A stretch of 64,000 nucleotides of DNA from Neobacillus cucumis (GTDB lineage: Bacteria; Bacillota; Bacilli; Bacillales; Cytobacillaceae): contig NZ_PGVE01000063.1 in assembly GCF_002860255.1 (NCBI RefSeq), positions 124,001 through 188,000 on the forward strand, given 5' to 3'. Shown piece after piece: positions 16,629 through 24,974 of the stretch (positions are counted from its first letter, which is position 1; the number at the start of each line of letters is the position of its first letter). The translations under genes and the position numbers were made by a program. The notes under the pieces are model-generated. The model did not search any database. It was not told the DNA's origin and saw nothing but the letters and a program-made list of their open reading frames with translations.

Positions 16629-17705
16629 ATGACAAGTAAAAACTATCAATTAGTTATTGTTGGTTATGGTGGAATGGGAAGCTACCACGGGAAGTTATTA
16701 AAGGATAATCAAAATATAAATATTATTGGAACCTATGATATTTCAGAAGAAAGAAAAACAGCCTCCTTGGTTGATGGATACGCGGTTTATGAAAGCTTAG
16801 AAGCTGTTTTATCAGATGAGGCGGTTGATTTTGTTCTTATTGCCACTCCAAACGATGTTCACAAAGACATTGCAATAGCCTCTTTAAACGCTAAAAAGCA
16901 TGTTATTTGCGAAAAGCCGGTGACGATTAACAGTCATGAGTTACTTGAGATTATGGAGGCAGCAAAAATTAATGACCGTGCCTTTATTGTCCATCAAAAC
17001 CGTCGATGGGATGAAGACTTCCTAACGATGAAAAAGGTTTATGACGAACAAACTATTGGTGATGTTTTTCATATTGAATCAAGGGTTCAAGGGGCAAATG
17101 GAATTCCAGGAGATTGGCGCCACCTGAAAGCTTTTGGTGGAGGAATGCTTCTTGATTGGGGTGTCCATTTATTAGATCAGCTATTATTTATGGTTGATAG
17201 TAAGATTACGAGTGTTTTTGCTAACTTAAGTTATATTTTAGGAGACGATGTTGATGACGGTTTTCAGGTGTTTATCACATTTGAAAACGGTATCACATCT
17301 TTGATAGAAGTTGGAACCACAAACTTTATTCAACTGCCGCGTTGGTATGTAAAAGGAACAAAAGGTACAGCCGTTATTCATGATTGGGAACTGAACGGTA
17401 AAATCGTGACTCAAAATCTTGGAGAAGTAGAAGCACCAAAACCGATTAAAGCTGGTCAGGGATTAACAAAAACAATGGCTCCACCGTCTGAAAAAGCTGT
17501 AAGTACATCGGACTTACCTGCAGCAATCGTATTAAAAGAAAGCTTTTATGAAAATGTCATTTCAGTAGTTGAAGGTACCGAAGAACCAATTGTTAAAAAC
17601 GAAGAAGTTTTACGTGTTCTTAGATTGATGGAAACAATATTTAAATCAGCTGAGAAAAACGAGGTCATTAAAGACTTTGATGCTGTACCTTCAAAAAACA
17701 TTTAA
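16629..17705 (+). CDS. Gfo/Idh/MocA-family oxidoreductase
   Basis: Predicted NAD(P)-dependent sugar dehydrogenase. It shows the Rossmann motif IVGYGGMGSYHG at about residues 10-21, the catalytic EKP in VICEKPVTIN near residue 95, and the active-site stretch GGMLLDWGVHLLDQ near residues 172-185. The frame is open from 16602, but ATG 16629 with AAAAAAGGAG upstream is preferred, giving 358 residues. It has its own promoter element (copy B) and a strong downstream terminator shared with the convergent AraC gene. Neighbours are the importer genes and the regulator, so it probably oxidises the imported sugar or a derivative. Confidence 0.86.
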   Translation: MTSKNYQLVIVGYGGMGSYHGKLLKDNQNINIIGTYDISEERKTASLVDGYAVYESLEAVLSDEAVDFVLIATPNDVHKDIAIASLNAKKHVICEKPVTINSHELLEIMEAAKINDRAFIVHQNRRWDEDFLTMKKVYDEQTIGDVFHIESRVQGANGIPGDWRHLKAFGGGMLLDWGVHLLDQLLFMVDSKITSVFANLSYILGDDVDDGFQVFITFENGITSLIEVGTTNFIQLPRWYVKGTKGTAVIHDWELNGKIVTQNLGEVEAPKPIKAGQGLTKTMAPPSEKAVSTSDLPAAIVLKESFYENVISVVEGTEEPIVKNEEVLRVLRLMETIFKSAEKNEVIKDFDAVPSKNI

Positions 17706-17715
17706 GAAATAATGG

Positions 17716-17748
17716 AAAGGCTAGAAAAACTGGTATTTTCTAGCCTTT
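17716..17748. terminator. Bidirectional terminator between convergent genes
   Basis: AAAGGCTAGAAAA and TTTTCTAGCCTTT form a perfect 13-bp stem. On the plus strand it is followed by an A/T-rich T-run and serves the oxidoreductase gene; the AraC gene ends 8 bp away on the other strand. Confidence 0.8.
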
Positions 17749-17755
17749 ATTTTTA

Positions 17756-18529
17756 TTATTCAAGCCGACGGTACATACCAGGAGCAACGCCATATTTCTT
17801 TTTAAACACTCTGTGAAAATACGGATAGGTACCAAAACCACAGTCTTCAGCAATCTGTTCGAGTGTTAAGGTAGTGTACTTCATTCGCTCTAGGCAGGAG
17901 GCCAAACGGATTTCCTGTGTATATTCCATGATGGTTTTCCCCACACTGCTTTTAAAAAGATGAACCGACCTCGAGACACTAAGCCCTGCATGACGTGCCA
18001 CATCCTCCACCTTAAACTGGGTTGTAGCATGTTCCTCAATATATCGCATCATCCTTGTTACTGGATATGGATAATGGTAGGAGGGGACCGTTTCACTTAC
18101 AGCCCGTTCAAGAGTTAAACAAAGCGCTCGGACTAAATAGTCGGAGAGTTCTTCGTTTTGACTTGAGTCAGGACGGCGTTTTTCAATCATAATTTGGCGC
18201 CATAGGAGCAGCATCTTTTCATCCAGATCAATGCGGGAAATAGGCGGCTTCTCGGAGCGATCCCACCATTCGTCGAGCCAACTTCCTTCGCAGCCAATGT
18301 GATAATCTCCGCTGATTTGTCCTTCTCTGACAAGAAGTTCATAATGATCTCCTGGTTTAATAAGCAGTAGATCTCCTTTCTCAAGTCCCATCTTGGTTCC
18401 TTTTACCACTACTTCACATAGTCCTTCTGTTTGCAGGCGAAAAAGGTAAGACGGGTATCCGGCTTTATATTGGGAGTGATATCCCTTTGTATGAAAAGAA
18501 TATCCGCAAAAAAGTATGTTTGTGGTCAT
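17756..18529 (-). CDS. AraC-family transcriptional regulator
   Basis: Sugar-responsive DNA-binding protein, probably an activator. The N-terminal cupin-type sensing domain (about 1-140) is followed by a C-terminal double helix-turn-helix (about 160-257): first HTH around VEDVARHAGLSVSRSVHLFK, second around LEQIAEDCGFGTYPYFHRVF, ending in the typical GVAPGMYRR. The open frame extends to 18631, but that part would overlap the divergent promoter and looks non-coding; the ATG at 18529 preceded by GAGAGGG gives a normal 257-residue protein beginning MTTNILFCGY. It is divergent from the isomerase gene at 18655, with promoter element copy C in between, so it is the natural candidate to bind the three shared elements. 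Confidence 0.88.
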   Translation of the reverse strand: MTTNILFCGYSFHTKGYHSQYKAGYPSYLFRLQTEGLCEVVVKGTKMGLEKGDLLLIKPGDHYELLVREGQISGDYHIGCEGSWLDEWWDRSEKPPISRIDLDEKMLLLWRQIMIEKRRPDSSQNEELSDYLVRALCLTLERAVSETVPSYHYPYPVTRMMRYIEEHATTQFKVEDVARHAGLSVSRSVHLFKSSVGKTIMEYTQEIRLASCLERMKYTTLTLEQIAEDCGFGTYPYFHRVFKKKYGVAPGMYRRLE

Positions 18530-18550
18530 ATGATCCCTCTCGTAAAAAAG

Positions 18551-18614
18551 TAGCAGAATAGTAGATGTTTTAATTATATCATCTATGTTTATCATCAAAA
18601 ATAAAATATAAGAT
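18551..18614 (+). promoter_or_regulatory. Shared promoter/activator element, copy C (divergent araC/isomerase region)
   Basis: TAGCAGAATAGTA at 18551, TCTATGTT at 18582 and TATAAGAT at 18607 have the same 31 and 25 bp offsets as copies A and B. The half-sites ATAGTAGATGTTT and ATCATCTATGTTT are 20 bp apart. The element lies between the divergently transcribed AraC gene and the isomerase gene, the usual place for an AraC-type operator. Confidence 0.75.
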
Positions 18615-18654
18615 GAAATCAAATAAGGCATGTTATAGAATTGGAGGATTAAGG

Positions 18655-19425
18655 ATGAGAAACATTCCAGTAGCGGTGCAAATGTTTACATTAAGAGAAG
18701 AAAGTGCGAAAGATTTTGCTGGTACGCTAAAAAAGGTGGCAGAGCTTGGCTTTGATGGTGTTGAGCTTGCCGGATTCCACGGATTAACTGCACGAGAAGT
18801 AAAAGATTTACTAGATCAGCTCGGGCTAAAGACCGCTGCCTGCCATGTACCACTTGAACAATTGAAAAACAATCTGTCTCAAGTGATTGAGGATCAAAAA
18901 GTATTAGAAAGTAGATATGTGGTTTGTCCCTATTTAATGCCAGATCAACGTAGTGAAAGTGACTACAAAGCTCTTATTTCGTTTTTAGAAGAGGCAGGTG
19001 AGGCTTGCCAGCGTGAAGGGATTTCCTTATGCTATCATAATCACGATTTTGAACTTGAACGGTTATCGGATGGCCGAATGGCACTAGAAACTATTTTTGA
19101 TGGGACAAACCCAGAGGTGGTAAAGGCAGAGCTCGACGTGTACTGGTTGACAAAAGCAGGCCAAAAGCCGTCAGAGTGGATCGAACGATATAAAAATCGG
19201 ACACCGCTGATTCATTTGAAGGATATGACCACAGATGAAGAACAATTCTTCGCTGAACTTGGAACAGGCGGCGTTGACCTGGAAGCAGTCCTTCATAAGG
19301 GAGAACAAGTTGATATTAAGTGGTGGGTCATCGAGCAGGATGTAAGCCGGCTTACCCCTTTAGAGAGCATAGAGATCAGTATTAATTATTTAAGAAATAA
19401 ACTTCCACATCTCTTAAACCAATAA
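18655..19425 (+). CDS. Sugar phosphate isomerase/epimerase-like TIM-barrel protein
   Basis: Member of the xylose-isomerase-like TIM-barrel superfamily, which includes epimerases, isomerases and lyases acting on keto-sugars. Metal-ligand stretches are visible: GVELAGFHG (about 40-48), YHNHDFE (about 142-148), AELDVYWLTKAG (about 170-181), IHLKDM (about 196-201), and a late Glu in WWVIEQD. The ATG at 18655 with TTGGAGGA upstream is preferred over the upstream ATG at 18613, which lies beside the -10; the protein is 256 residues. It is the first gene after promoter element C and precedes the ThuA-like and oxidoreductase genes. The exact reaction is unknown; a 3-keto-glycoside lyase or epimerase role fits the context. 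Confidence 0.85.
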   Translation: MRNIPVAVQMFTLREESAKDFAGTLKKVAELGFDGVELAGFHGLTAREVKDLLDQLGLKTAACHVPLEQLKNNLSQVIEDQKVLESRYVVCPYLMPDQRSESDYKALISFLEEAGEACQREGISLCYHNHDFELERLSDGRMALETIFDGTNPEVVKAELDVYWLTKAGQKPSEWIERYKNRTPLIHLKDMTTDEEQFFAELGTGGVDLEAVLHKGEQVDIKWWVIEQDVSRLTPLESIEISINYLRNKLPHLLNQ

Positions 19426-19451
19426 AAATAGTTCAATATTTTTCACCCTAT

Positions 19452-19480
19452 TTGTCAATGTAAGCAGTTTCAATTATTCT
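19452..19480 (+). promoter_or_regulatory. Candidate promoter upstream of the ThuA-like gene
   Basis: TTGTCA and TATTCT are separated by exactly 17 bp in the 102-bp gap before the ThuA-like gene, suggesting an additional start point inside the island. Confidence 0.5.
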
Positions 19481-19527
19481 GGTATTCTTTAAAATAATAG
19501 ATGAACAGTGAAAAGGAGTGACCAATC

Positions 19528-20253
19528 ATGTTGAAAGTAACGGTATGGAATGAAAACCGTCATGAACAAAAAAATCCTGTCGTAAGGGATATTTACCCAC
19601 AGGGTATCCATGGAACAATCGCTGATTTCCTAAAGACTGAAGGATTTGATACAAGAACAGCAACCCTTGATGAGCCGGAACATGGATTGACGGATGATGT
19701 TTTAAATAACACCGATGTATTAGTTTGGTGGGGCCATCTCGCTCATAGTGAAGTGAAAGATGAAATTGTTCAGAAGGTTAAAGAGCGTGTTCTTGATGGA
19801 ATGGGGCTAATTGTTCTTCACTCCGGTCATTTTTCAAAAATCTTTAAGACTTTAATGGGAACAAGCTGTGATTTAAAATGGCGTGAAGCCGGTGAAAAGG
19901 AACGAATTTGGGTCGTTAGTCCAAGTCATCCAATTACAGAAGGACTCCCTGAATATATTGAAATAGAAAATGAAGAAATGTATGGTGAACATTTTGATAT
20001 CCCGCAGCCTGATGAATTGATTTTCATGAGCTGGTTTGAAGGTGGCGAAGTCTTCCGCAGCGGCTGTACATATAAGCGCGGTAATGGAAAAGTGTTTTAC
20101 TTCAGACCTGGACATGAAACGTATCCAACCTATCATCATAAACAAGTTCAGCGCGTCATTATAAATGCAGTTAAATGGGCAAAGCCTGTGAAGCGTGAAC
20201 GGCCAGTTTACGGAAATGCAAAGCCGCTTGAAGAAATAAAAGGGGGAAAATAA
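19528..20253 (+). CDS. ThuA-like domain protein (keto-sugar utilisation)
   Basis: A 241-residue ThuA-like protein with the glutamine-amidotransferase-like fold of the family. Recognisable stretches are [11 protein letters not shown] at the N-terminus, [13 protein letters not shown] near residue 70, [12 protein letters not shown] near 93, and the C-terminal [18 protein letters not shown]. In rhizobia ThuA works with the Gfo/Idh enzyme ThuB on trehalose-type disaccharides through keto intermediates (established), and the same pairing is seen here: the next gene, 2 bp downstream, encodes a Gfo/Idh protein. The ATG at 19528 has AAAAGGAGTG upstream. The precise reaction on this organism's substrate is not known. 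Confidence 0.88.
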   Translation: MLKVTVWNENRHEQKNPVVRDIYPQGIHGTIADFLKTEGFDTRTATLDEPEHGLTDDVLNNTDVLVWWGHLAHSEVKDEIVQKVKERVLDGMGLIVLHSGHFSKIFKTLMGTSCDLKWREAGEKERIWVVSPSHPITEGLPEYIEIENEEMYGEHFDIPQPDELIFMSWFEGGEVFRSGCTYKRGNGKVFYFRPGHETYPTYHHKQVQRVIINAVKWAKPVKRERPVYGNAKPLEEIKGGK

Positions 20254-20255
20254 TC

Positions 20256-21284
20256 TTGAAAAAGTTAAGAATAGGCGTAATCGGCTGCGGCAGTATTGCA
20301 CAGCATCGTCATTTACCAGAATATCAAATTAATCCTAATGTAGAGCTTGCAGCAGTTTGTGACATCAATCAGGAGCGGGCACTAGAAGTAGCAGAAAAAT
20401 ACGGAGTACTTTCCTATACAGATTATAACGAGTTAATAAAAAGTGGTGAAGTGGACGCGGTGAGTGTATGTACACCGAACTATCTCCATGCTCCTATTAC
20501 GATTGCGGCCTTAGATGCAGGCCTTCATGTCTTATGTGAAAAACCAATGGCTACCTCTAAGGAAGAAGCAGAGGCCATGAATGCTGCAGCAGAAAAAAGT
20601 GGGAAAGTATTAATGATTGGTCATAATCAGCGTTTTGTACCTTCCCATCAAAAAGCACGTCAGCTTATCCAAAGCGGAGAAATCGGTAGAATTTACAGCT
20701 TCCGCACGGCATTTGGCCACGGCGGACCAGAAGGCTGGAGCGTAGACGGAAAAGAAAGCTGGTTTTTTGAAAAAGAAAAAGCATTCGTTGGTGCTATGGG
20801 TGACTTAGGTGTTCATAAAACAGATTTACTGCGCTATGTATTAGGGGAAGAAATTGTTGAAGTAGGTTCCTTTGTCGAGACGAACGCAAAGGAGTTTGCC
20901 GATGTTGATGACAATGCCGTTTGTGTATTGAAAACAGAAAGCGGCATCATTGGTACACTTGCTGCGAGCTGGGCTTATGTAAGCAAGGAAGATAACTCTA
21001 CCATCATTTACGGTGAGAAGGCCATCCTTCGTTTAGAAGATGACCCAATTAATTCTTTAGTGGTTCAATATAGTAATGGTGAAGTAGTTAAATATGAACT
21101 AGGAAAAATCCAATCGAATGATGCGGGAGGACAAAACAACTCTCACGTTATCGAGCATTTTGTCAATGCTATTCTGCTAGAGCAGGAGCCTGCTGTCCCT
21201 GGTGAAGAAGGGATGAAATCTTTAGAGGTGATTCTGGCAGCTCTTAAATCCAACGAAACGAAGCAAATTGTTCAAGTTAGATAG
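20256..21284 (+). CDS. Gfo/Idh/MocA-family oxidoreductase (ThuB-like position)
   Basis: Predicted NAD(P)-dependent dehydrogenase of 342 residues. It shows the Rossmann motif IGVIGCGSIAQHRH at residues 5-18, the catalytic EKP in VLCEKPMATS near residue 95, and the active-site stretch AMGDLGVHKTDLLR near residue 180. Start is TTG 20256 behind AAAGGGGGAAA, only 2 bp after the ThuA-like stop, so translation is probably coupled. The ThuA plus Gfo/Idh pair mirrors thuAB of rhizobia. Four proteins of this family occur in the window, all with intact catalytic Lys, so each may act on a different sugar or step. Confidence 0.88.
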   Translation: MKKLRIGVIGCGSIAQHRHLPEYQINPNVELAAVCDINQERALEVAEKYGVLSYTDYNELIKSGEVDAVSVCTPNYLHAPITIAALDAGLHVLCEKPMATSKEEAEAMNAAAEKSGKVLMIGHNQRFVPSHQKARQLIQSGEIGRIYSFRTAFGHGGPEGWSVDGKESWFFEKEKAFVGAMGDLGVHKTDLLRYVLGEEIVEVGSFVETNAKEFADVDDNAVCVLKTESGIIGTLAASWAYVSKEDNSTIIYGEKAILRLEDDPINSLVVQYSNGEVVKYELGKIQSNDAGGQNNSHVIEHFVNAILLEQEPAVPGEEGMKSLEVILAALKSNETKQIVQVR

Positions 21285-21296
21285 TTTATTAGCAAT

Positions 21297-21327
21297 AGAG
21301 TTGGCAGCAACGTTTGCGGTCAACTCT
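21297..21327 (+). terminator. Weak intercistronic hairpin
   Basis: AGAGTTG/CAACTCT forms the outer stem and GCAA/TTGC an inner stem. The following bases are only moderately T-rich, so read-through to the next gene is likely. Confidence 0.45.
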
Positions 21328-21382
21328 GTACTGTTTATTTGTACAAGGGAAACAACGTTACTAAAAGTGAGGAGAGTATAAT

Positions 21383-22351
21383 ATGAAACTAGGAGTCTTT
21401 ACTGTATTATTTGCTGAAAAAACGTTCGAGGAAATGTTAGATACGGTTCAAAAAGCTGGTTTACATGCAGTTGAAATTGGTACTGGCTGCTACCCGGGGA
21501 ATAGCCACTGTGATTTAGATTTGTTATTGGAAAATGAAGAGGCAAGAAAGGAATACCTTCAAAAAGTGGAGGAACGCGGATTAATTATCAGTGCGTTCAG
21601 CTGTCATGGAAATCCGATATCTCCAGAAAAGGAATTTGCTCAGGCGTCTCACGAAACACTTATAAAAACAATTAAATTGGCATCGTTACTGAATGTACCT
21701 GTTGTTAACTGTTTTTCTGGTACAGCTGGTGACCATGAAGATGCAAAGTATCCTAACTGGCCTGTTACCCCTTGGCCAAATGAATATGGCGATGTATTAA
21801 AATGGCAATGGGAAGAAAAGCTGATTCCATATTGGAAGGAAGTTGGCCAGTATGCAAAAGACAATAACGTGAAAATCGGCCTTGAACTTCATGGCGGCTT
21901 TTTAGTCCATACCCCATATACCTTGTTGAAATTACGTGAAGAAACCTGTGATGCCATTGGAGCCAATTTAGATCCAAGTCACTTATGGTGGCAGGGAATT
22001 GATCCGGTTGCTGCGATAAAAATCTTAGCGAAAGAAAATGCGATCCACCATTTCCATGCAAAGGACACATACATTGATCAAGAAAATGTGAATATGTATG
22101 GGTTAACAGATATGCAGCCATATGGAGAAGTACAGACAAGGGCATGGACCTTCCGTTCGGTAGGCTGCGGACATGGATTAAAAGAATGGTCAGATATGAT
22201 GAGCGCCCTTCGCACCTATGGATATGATTATGTAGTCAGCATTGAGCATGAAGATCCAATCATGTCGATTGAGGAAGGATTTACTCGTGCTGTAAACAAT
22301 TTGAAATCTGTCTTAATTGAGCAGCCTATATCCCAAATGTGGTGGGTATAA
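21383..22351 (+). CDS. Sugar phosphate isomerase/epimerase-like TIM-barrel protein
   Basis: Second xylose-isomerase-like TIM-barrel protein of the island, 322 residues. It has the N-terminal KLGVFTVLFAEKTFEEML, AVEIGTGCYPG near residue 30, the metal-ligand stretch IGLELHGGF near 170, GANLDPSHLWWQGIDP near 194-209, IHHFHAKDTY near 220, and a late Glu in VVSIEHEDP. ATG 21383 is preceded by GAGGAG. It differs clearly from the 256-residue paralogue at 18655, so the two probably catalyse different steps. Related proteins are found next to Gfo/Idh dehydrogenases in inositol, levoglucosan and 3-keto-glycoside pathways (established); the substrate here is not known. Confidence 0.87.
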   Translation: MKLGVFTVLFAEKTFEEMLDTVQKAGLHAVEIGTGCYPGNSHCDLDLLLENEEARKEYLQKVEERGLIISAFSCHGNPISPEKEFAQASHETLIKTIKLASLLNVPVVNCFSGTAGDHEDAKYPNWPVTPWPNEYGDVLKWQWEEKLIPYWKEVGQYAKDNNVKIGLELHGGFLVHTPYTLLKLREETCDAIGANLDPSHLWWQGIDPVAAIKILAKENAIHHFHAKDTYIDQENVNMYGLTDMQPYGEVQTRAWTFRSVGCGHGLKEWSDMMSALRTYGYDYVVSIEHEDPIMSIEEGFTRAVNNLKSVLIEQPISQMWWV

Positions 22352-22387
22352 CAGCTAAGAACAACATCTTAGAATCAGAGGTGCCAT

Positions 22388-24058
22388 ATGAATAAAAAAT
22401 GGTGGAAAGAAAGTGTTGCCTATCAGGTATACCCAAGAAGCTTTATGGATAGTAATGGTGACGGCATTGGGGACCTAAAAGGTGTTACTTCCAAATTGGA
22501 TTACTTAAAAGACTTGGGAATCGACGTCATTTGGTTATCTCCCATGTTCAAATCTCCCAACGATGACAACGGTTATGATATTTCCGATTATCAGGATATC
22601 ATGACCGAGTTTGGAACGATGGAAGATTTTGATGCACTTCTTGAGGGTGTACATCAACGCGGGATGAAATTAATATTGGATTTGGTCATTAATCATACAA
22701 GTGACGCACATCCTTGGTTCATCGAATCGCGTTCCTCAAAGGATAACCCAAAACGTGATTGGTACATCTGGAGTGACGGCAAGGAAGGAAAAGAACCGAA
22801 TAATTGGGAGTCGATTTTCAGCGGCCCTGCTTGGAAGTATGACTCTTCGACGGACCAATATTTTATGCATATTTTCTCAACCCGTCAGCCCGACTTAAAC
22901 TGGGAAAATCCAGAGGTAAGGGATGCACTATACGACATGGTAAATTGGTGGCTTGATAAGGGAATCGATGGCTTCCGTGTTGATGCCATTTCCCATATTA
23001 AAAAGGAACCGGGCTTCCACGACATGCCAAACCCTGAGGACCTGGATTTTGTACCTTGCTTTCCAAAGATGATGAACGTGGACGGAATTGATGAATTTCT
23101 AACCGAATTCTCGCAAAAAACGATTAAAAACTACGACATTATGACTGTAGGAGAAGCAAACGGTGTCGGGCTGGATGATGCTGATAAATGGGTCGGTGAA
23201 GATAACGGCTATTTCAATATGATCTTCCAATTTGAGTTTTTGGGTCTTTGGGATAAAGACGCAGATGACCGCGTCGATGTACGTGCATTAAAGAAGAATT
23301 TAACCAAATGGCAAAAAGGGTTAGAAGGCAAGGGGTGGAACGCCTTATTTATTGAAAACCATGACCAGCCCCGCCGCGTATCAAGTTGGGGAAATGACCA
23401 GAAGCTTTGGAAAGAAAGTGCCAAAATGCTGGGCGCGTTATACTTTCTTATGCAGGGTACACCGTTTATTTATCAAGGCCAGGAAATTGGGATGACCAAT
23501 GTCAAGTTCCCATCGATTGAAGATTATGATGATGTTGGAATGGTTAATTATTACAAAGTTGAAACGGAAAAGGGACGCTCCCATGATGAAATTATGGAGA
23601 TCATTTGGAAACAGTGCCGAGACAATGCCCGGACTCCAATGCAATGGGATACTTCCAATAAAGGGGGATTCACCACAGCGAATCGAACATGGCTGGGAGT
23701 AAATCCAAATTTTAAAGAAATTAATGTCGAGTCACAATTAAATGATCCTGATTCTATTCTATCCTTTTATAAAAAGTTGATTCGGTTACGTAAAGAAAAT
23801 CCACTGTTTGTCTACGGAACATATGAATTGCTATTGCCGAATCATAAGCATTTATTTGTTTACACTCGCCGTCTTGGAGGACGCAAGGCTTTAGTGATTA
23901 ATAATTTTAGAGAAAAATCAACAAGATTCAAAGTTCCAACAAATGTTACCTTTACTGCTTCTGAACTGGTATTAAATAATTATGAGGCTGCAGATAGGAA
24001 ATTAAGAAGAGAGTTTACTTTAAAGCCTTATGAAACAAGGGTCTACATGTTAAAGTAA
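22388..24058 (+). CDS. malL: GH13 alpha-glucosidase (oligo-1,6-glucosidase type)
   Basis: Cytoplasmic enzyme hydrolysing terminal alpha-glucosidic bonds of small sugars. It has all GH13 landmarks: N-terminal WWKESVAYQVYPRSF; GFRVDAISHI with nucleophile D199; VGEANG with acid/base E256; and ENHDQPR with stabiliser D326, at positions matching oligo-1,6-glucosidases. It has 556 residues and no signal peptide. ATG 22388 follows AGAGGTG. As the last gene of the island, it supports an alpha-linked di- or oligosaccharide (isomaltose, isomaltulose, trehalulose and similar) as the imported substrate. The symbol is used in the family sense; alpha-1,4 or alpha-1,1 preference cannot be excluded. Confidence 0.88.
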   Translation: MNKKWWKESVAYQVYPRSFMDSNGDGIGDLKGVTSKLDYLKDLGIDVIWLSPMFKSPNDDNGYDISDYQDIMTEFGTMEDFDALLEGVHQRGMKLILDLVINHTSDAHPWFIESRSSKDNPKRDWYIWSDGKEGKEPNNWESIFSGPAWKYDSSTDQYFMHIFSTRQPDLNWENPEVRDALYDMVNWWLDKGIDGFRVDAISHIKKEPGFHDMPNPEDLDFVPCFPKMMNVDGIDEFLTEFSQKTIKNYDIMTVGEANGVGLDDADKWVGEDNGYFNMIFQFEFLGLWDKDADDRVDVRALKKNLTKWQKGLEGKGWNALFIENHDQPRRVSSWGNDQKLWKESAKMLGALYFLMQGTPFIYQGQEIGMTNVKFPSIEDYDDVGMVNYYKVETEKGRSHDEIMEIIWKQCRDNARTPMQWDTSNKGGFTTANRTWLGVNPNFKEINVESQLNDPDSILSFYKKLIRLRKENPLFVYGTYELLLPNHKHLFVYTRRLGGRKALVINNFREKSTRFKVPTNVTFTASELVLNNYEAADRKLRREFTLKPYETRVYMLK

Positions 24059-24067
24059 ATAAATTTT

Positions 24068-24099
24068 AAAAGACGATTCGAATTTTCGAATCGTCTTTT
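24068..24099. terminator. Bidirectional terminator between the GH13 and DoxX genes
   Basis: AAAAGACGATTCGAA and TTCGAATCGTCTTTT form a perfect 15-bp stem with a 2-nt loop and T/A tails on both sides, serving the two convergent genes. Confidence 0.9.
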
Positions 24100-24111
24100 G
24101 TCTGATTGTTA

Positions 24112-24630
24112 TTAGGCTCTTGCTTTTGCTTTTTCAATTACAGTATTCTTGTTTCCTACTCTTTTGAAGAAAGGTACCACCCAACGGTCTAATCCGATTC
24201 TACCAGCGTTGTAGCCAGCAGTTAAGATGATAAATCCTAAGAAGATGTCCCTAGGGTTGTGAGATACAGTTCCTGCTAAGAAGAAAGAGAAGTTCATGAC
24301 TAGACCAAAGAACATGGCAGTTGTTGTTAAGCATCCTAGGATTAAGCCTAATCCGATTAATGTTTCACCCAAAGGAACGATGACGTTAAAAATATCCACG
24401 TTTGGTAAGGCAATGTGTTTTAAGAAGTCCACGTACCAGCCAAAGACGACTGCACCGTCTGGGCCTTTAACTGGGTTTGCGATGGCTCCTTTTAAGAAGC
24501 CAGAAGCATCAAATCCACCGCTGGATAATTTTCCAATCCCTGCTGTAATCCAAGAGTAGCCAAGATATAAACGTAAAACAGCTAAAATAACTGAGGCAGC
24601 TTTATTCTCTCTTAAAAATTTGTTAAACAT
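24112..24630 (-). CDS. DoxX-family membrane protein
   Basis: Small integral membrane protein of 172 residues with four hydrophobic segments and the DoxX pattern: VLRLYLGYSWITAGIGKLSSGGFDASGFL at about 20-48 and VPLGETLIGLGLILGCLTTTAMFFG near 85-110. The family includes terminal-oxidase-linked subunits and redox-stress proteins such as MhqP/CatD (established). The start at 24630 follows GAAGGAAT on the minus strand. It is a single gene, flanked by the shared terminator at 24068 and a 344-bp gap before the divergent GGDEF-EAL gene. The exact role is unknown. Confidence 0.82.
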   Translation of the reverse strand: MFNKFLRENKAASVILAVLRLYLGYSWITAGIGKLSSGGFDASGFLKGAIANPVKGPDGAVVFGWYVDFLKHIALPNVDIFNVIVPLGETLIGLGLILGCLTTTAMFFGLVMNFSFFLAGTVSHNPRDIFLGFIILTAGYNAGRIGLDRWVVPFFKRVGNKNTVIEKAKARA

Positions 24631-24974
24631 AAATGATTCCTTCTTTCATTTTTGTTTGTTCTTTATGCTTCTACTATATTCCTTTTTTATCTTAAAAACA
24701 TGGCAATAGGGATAAGTTCAAAGTTTGTTCGAAATGTTTTTACAGAAATTTGAACATCCGTGTTATTAACCATTTTTAGAAATGATAAATTCGCTTACAA
24801 TGGGAAGAAACGCCGATTGTTAAGTATGTCGATTTTTGTTATTTTAAAAATAAGCTACGTTGAATAGACTGTTGATTTCCACTTCAGGCGAGAGTGGTTT
24901 ACGGGCGGTCCAGGAAGCATGGAGAGCTTGATCTTTTAGATTCATTATTTTCTAGCATATGAGGGAGAATTTAC
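24631..24974. other. 344-bp intergenic region with a degenerate repeat-like stretch
   Basis: Divergent spacer between doxX and the GGDEF-EAL gene. It is mostly A/T-rich. From about 24865 to 24925 it becomes more GC-rich, with GTTGATTTCCACTTCAGGCG and GGGCGGTCCAGGAAGC, resembling from memory a dispersed intergenic repeat seen in many Bacillus genomes. No ORF with an RBS or structured RNA was recognised. Confidence 0.4.

Noticed and set aside
18530..18631. N-terminal extension of the AraC protein (34 extra residues)
   Set aside because: It would cover the shared promoter element; a good RBS and ATG at 18529 give the normal family length.
19873..20301. 142-codon minus-strand ORF opposite the ThuA-like gene
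   Set aside because: Opposite strand of two clear genes with good starts; no RBS and cysteine/phenylalanine-rich composition of a shadow.
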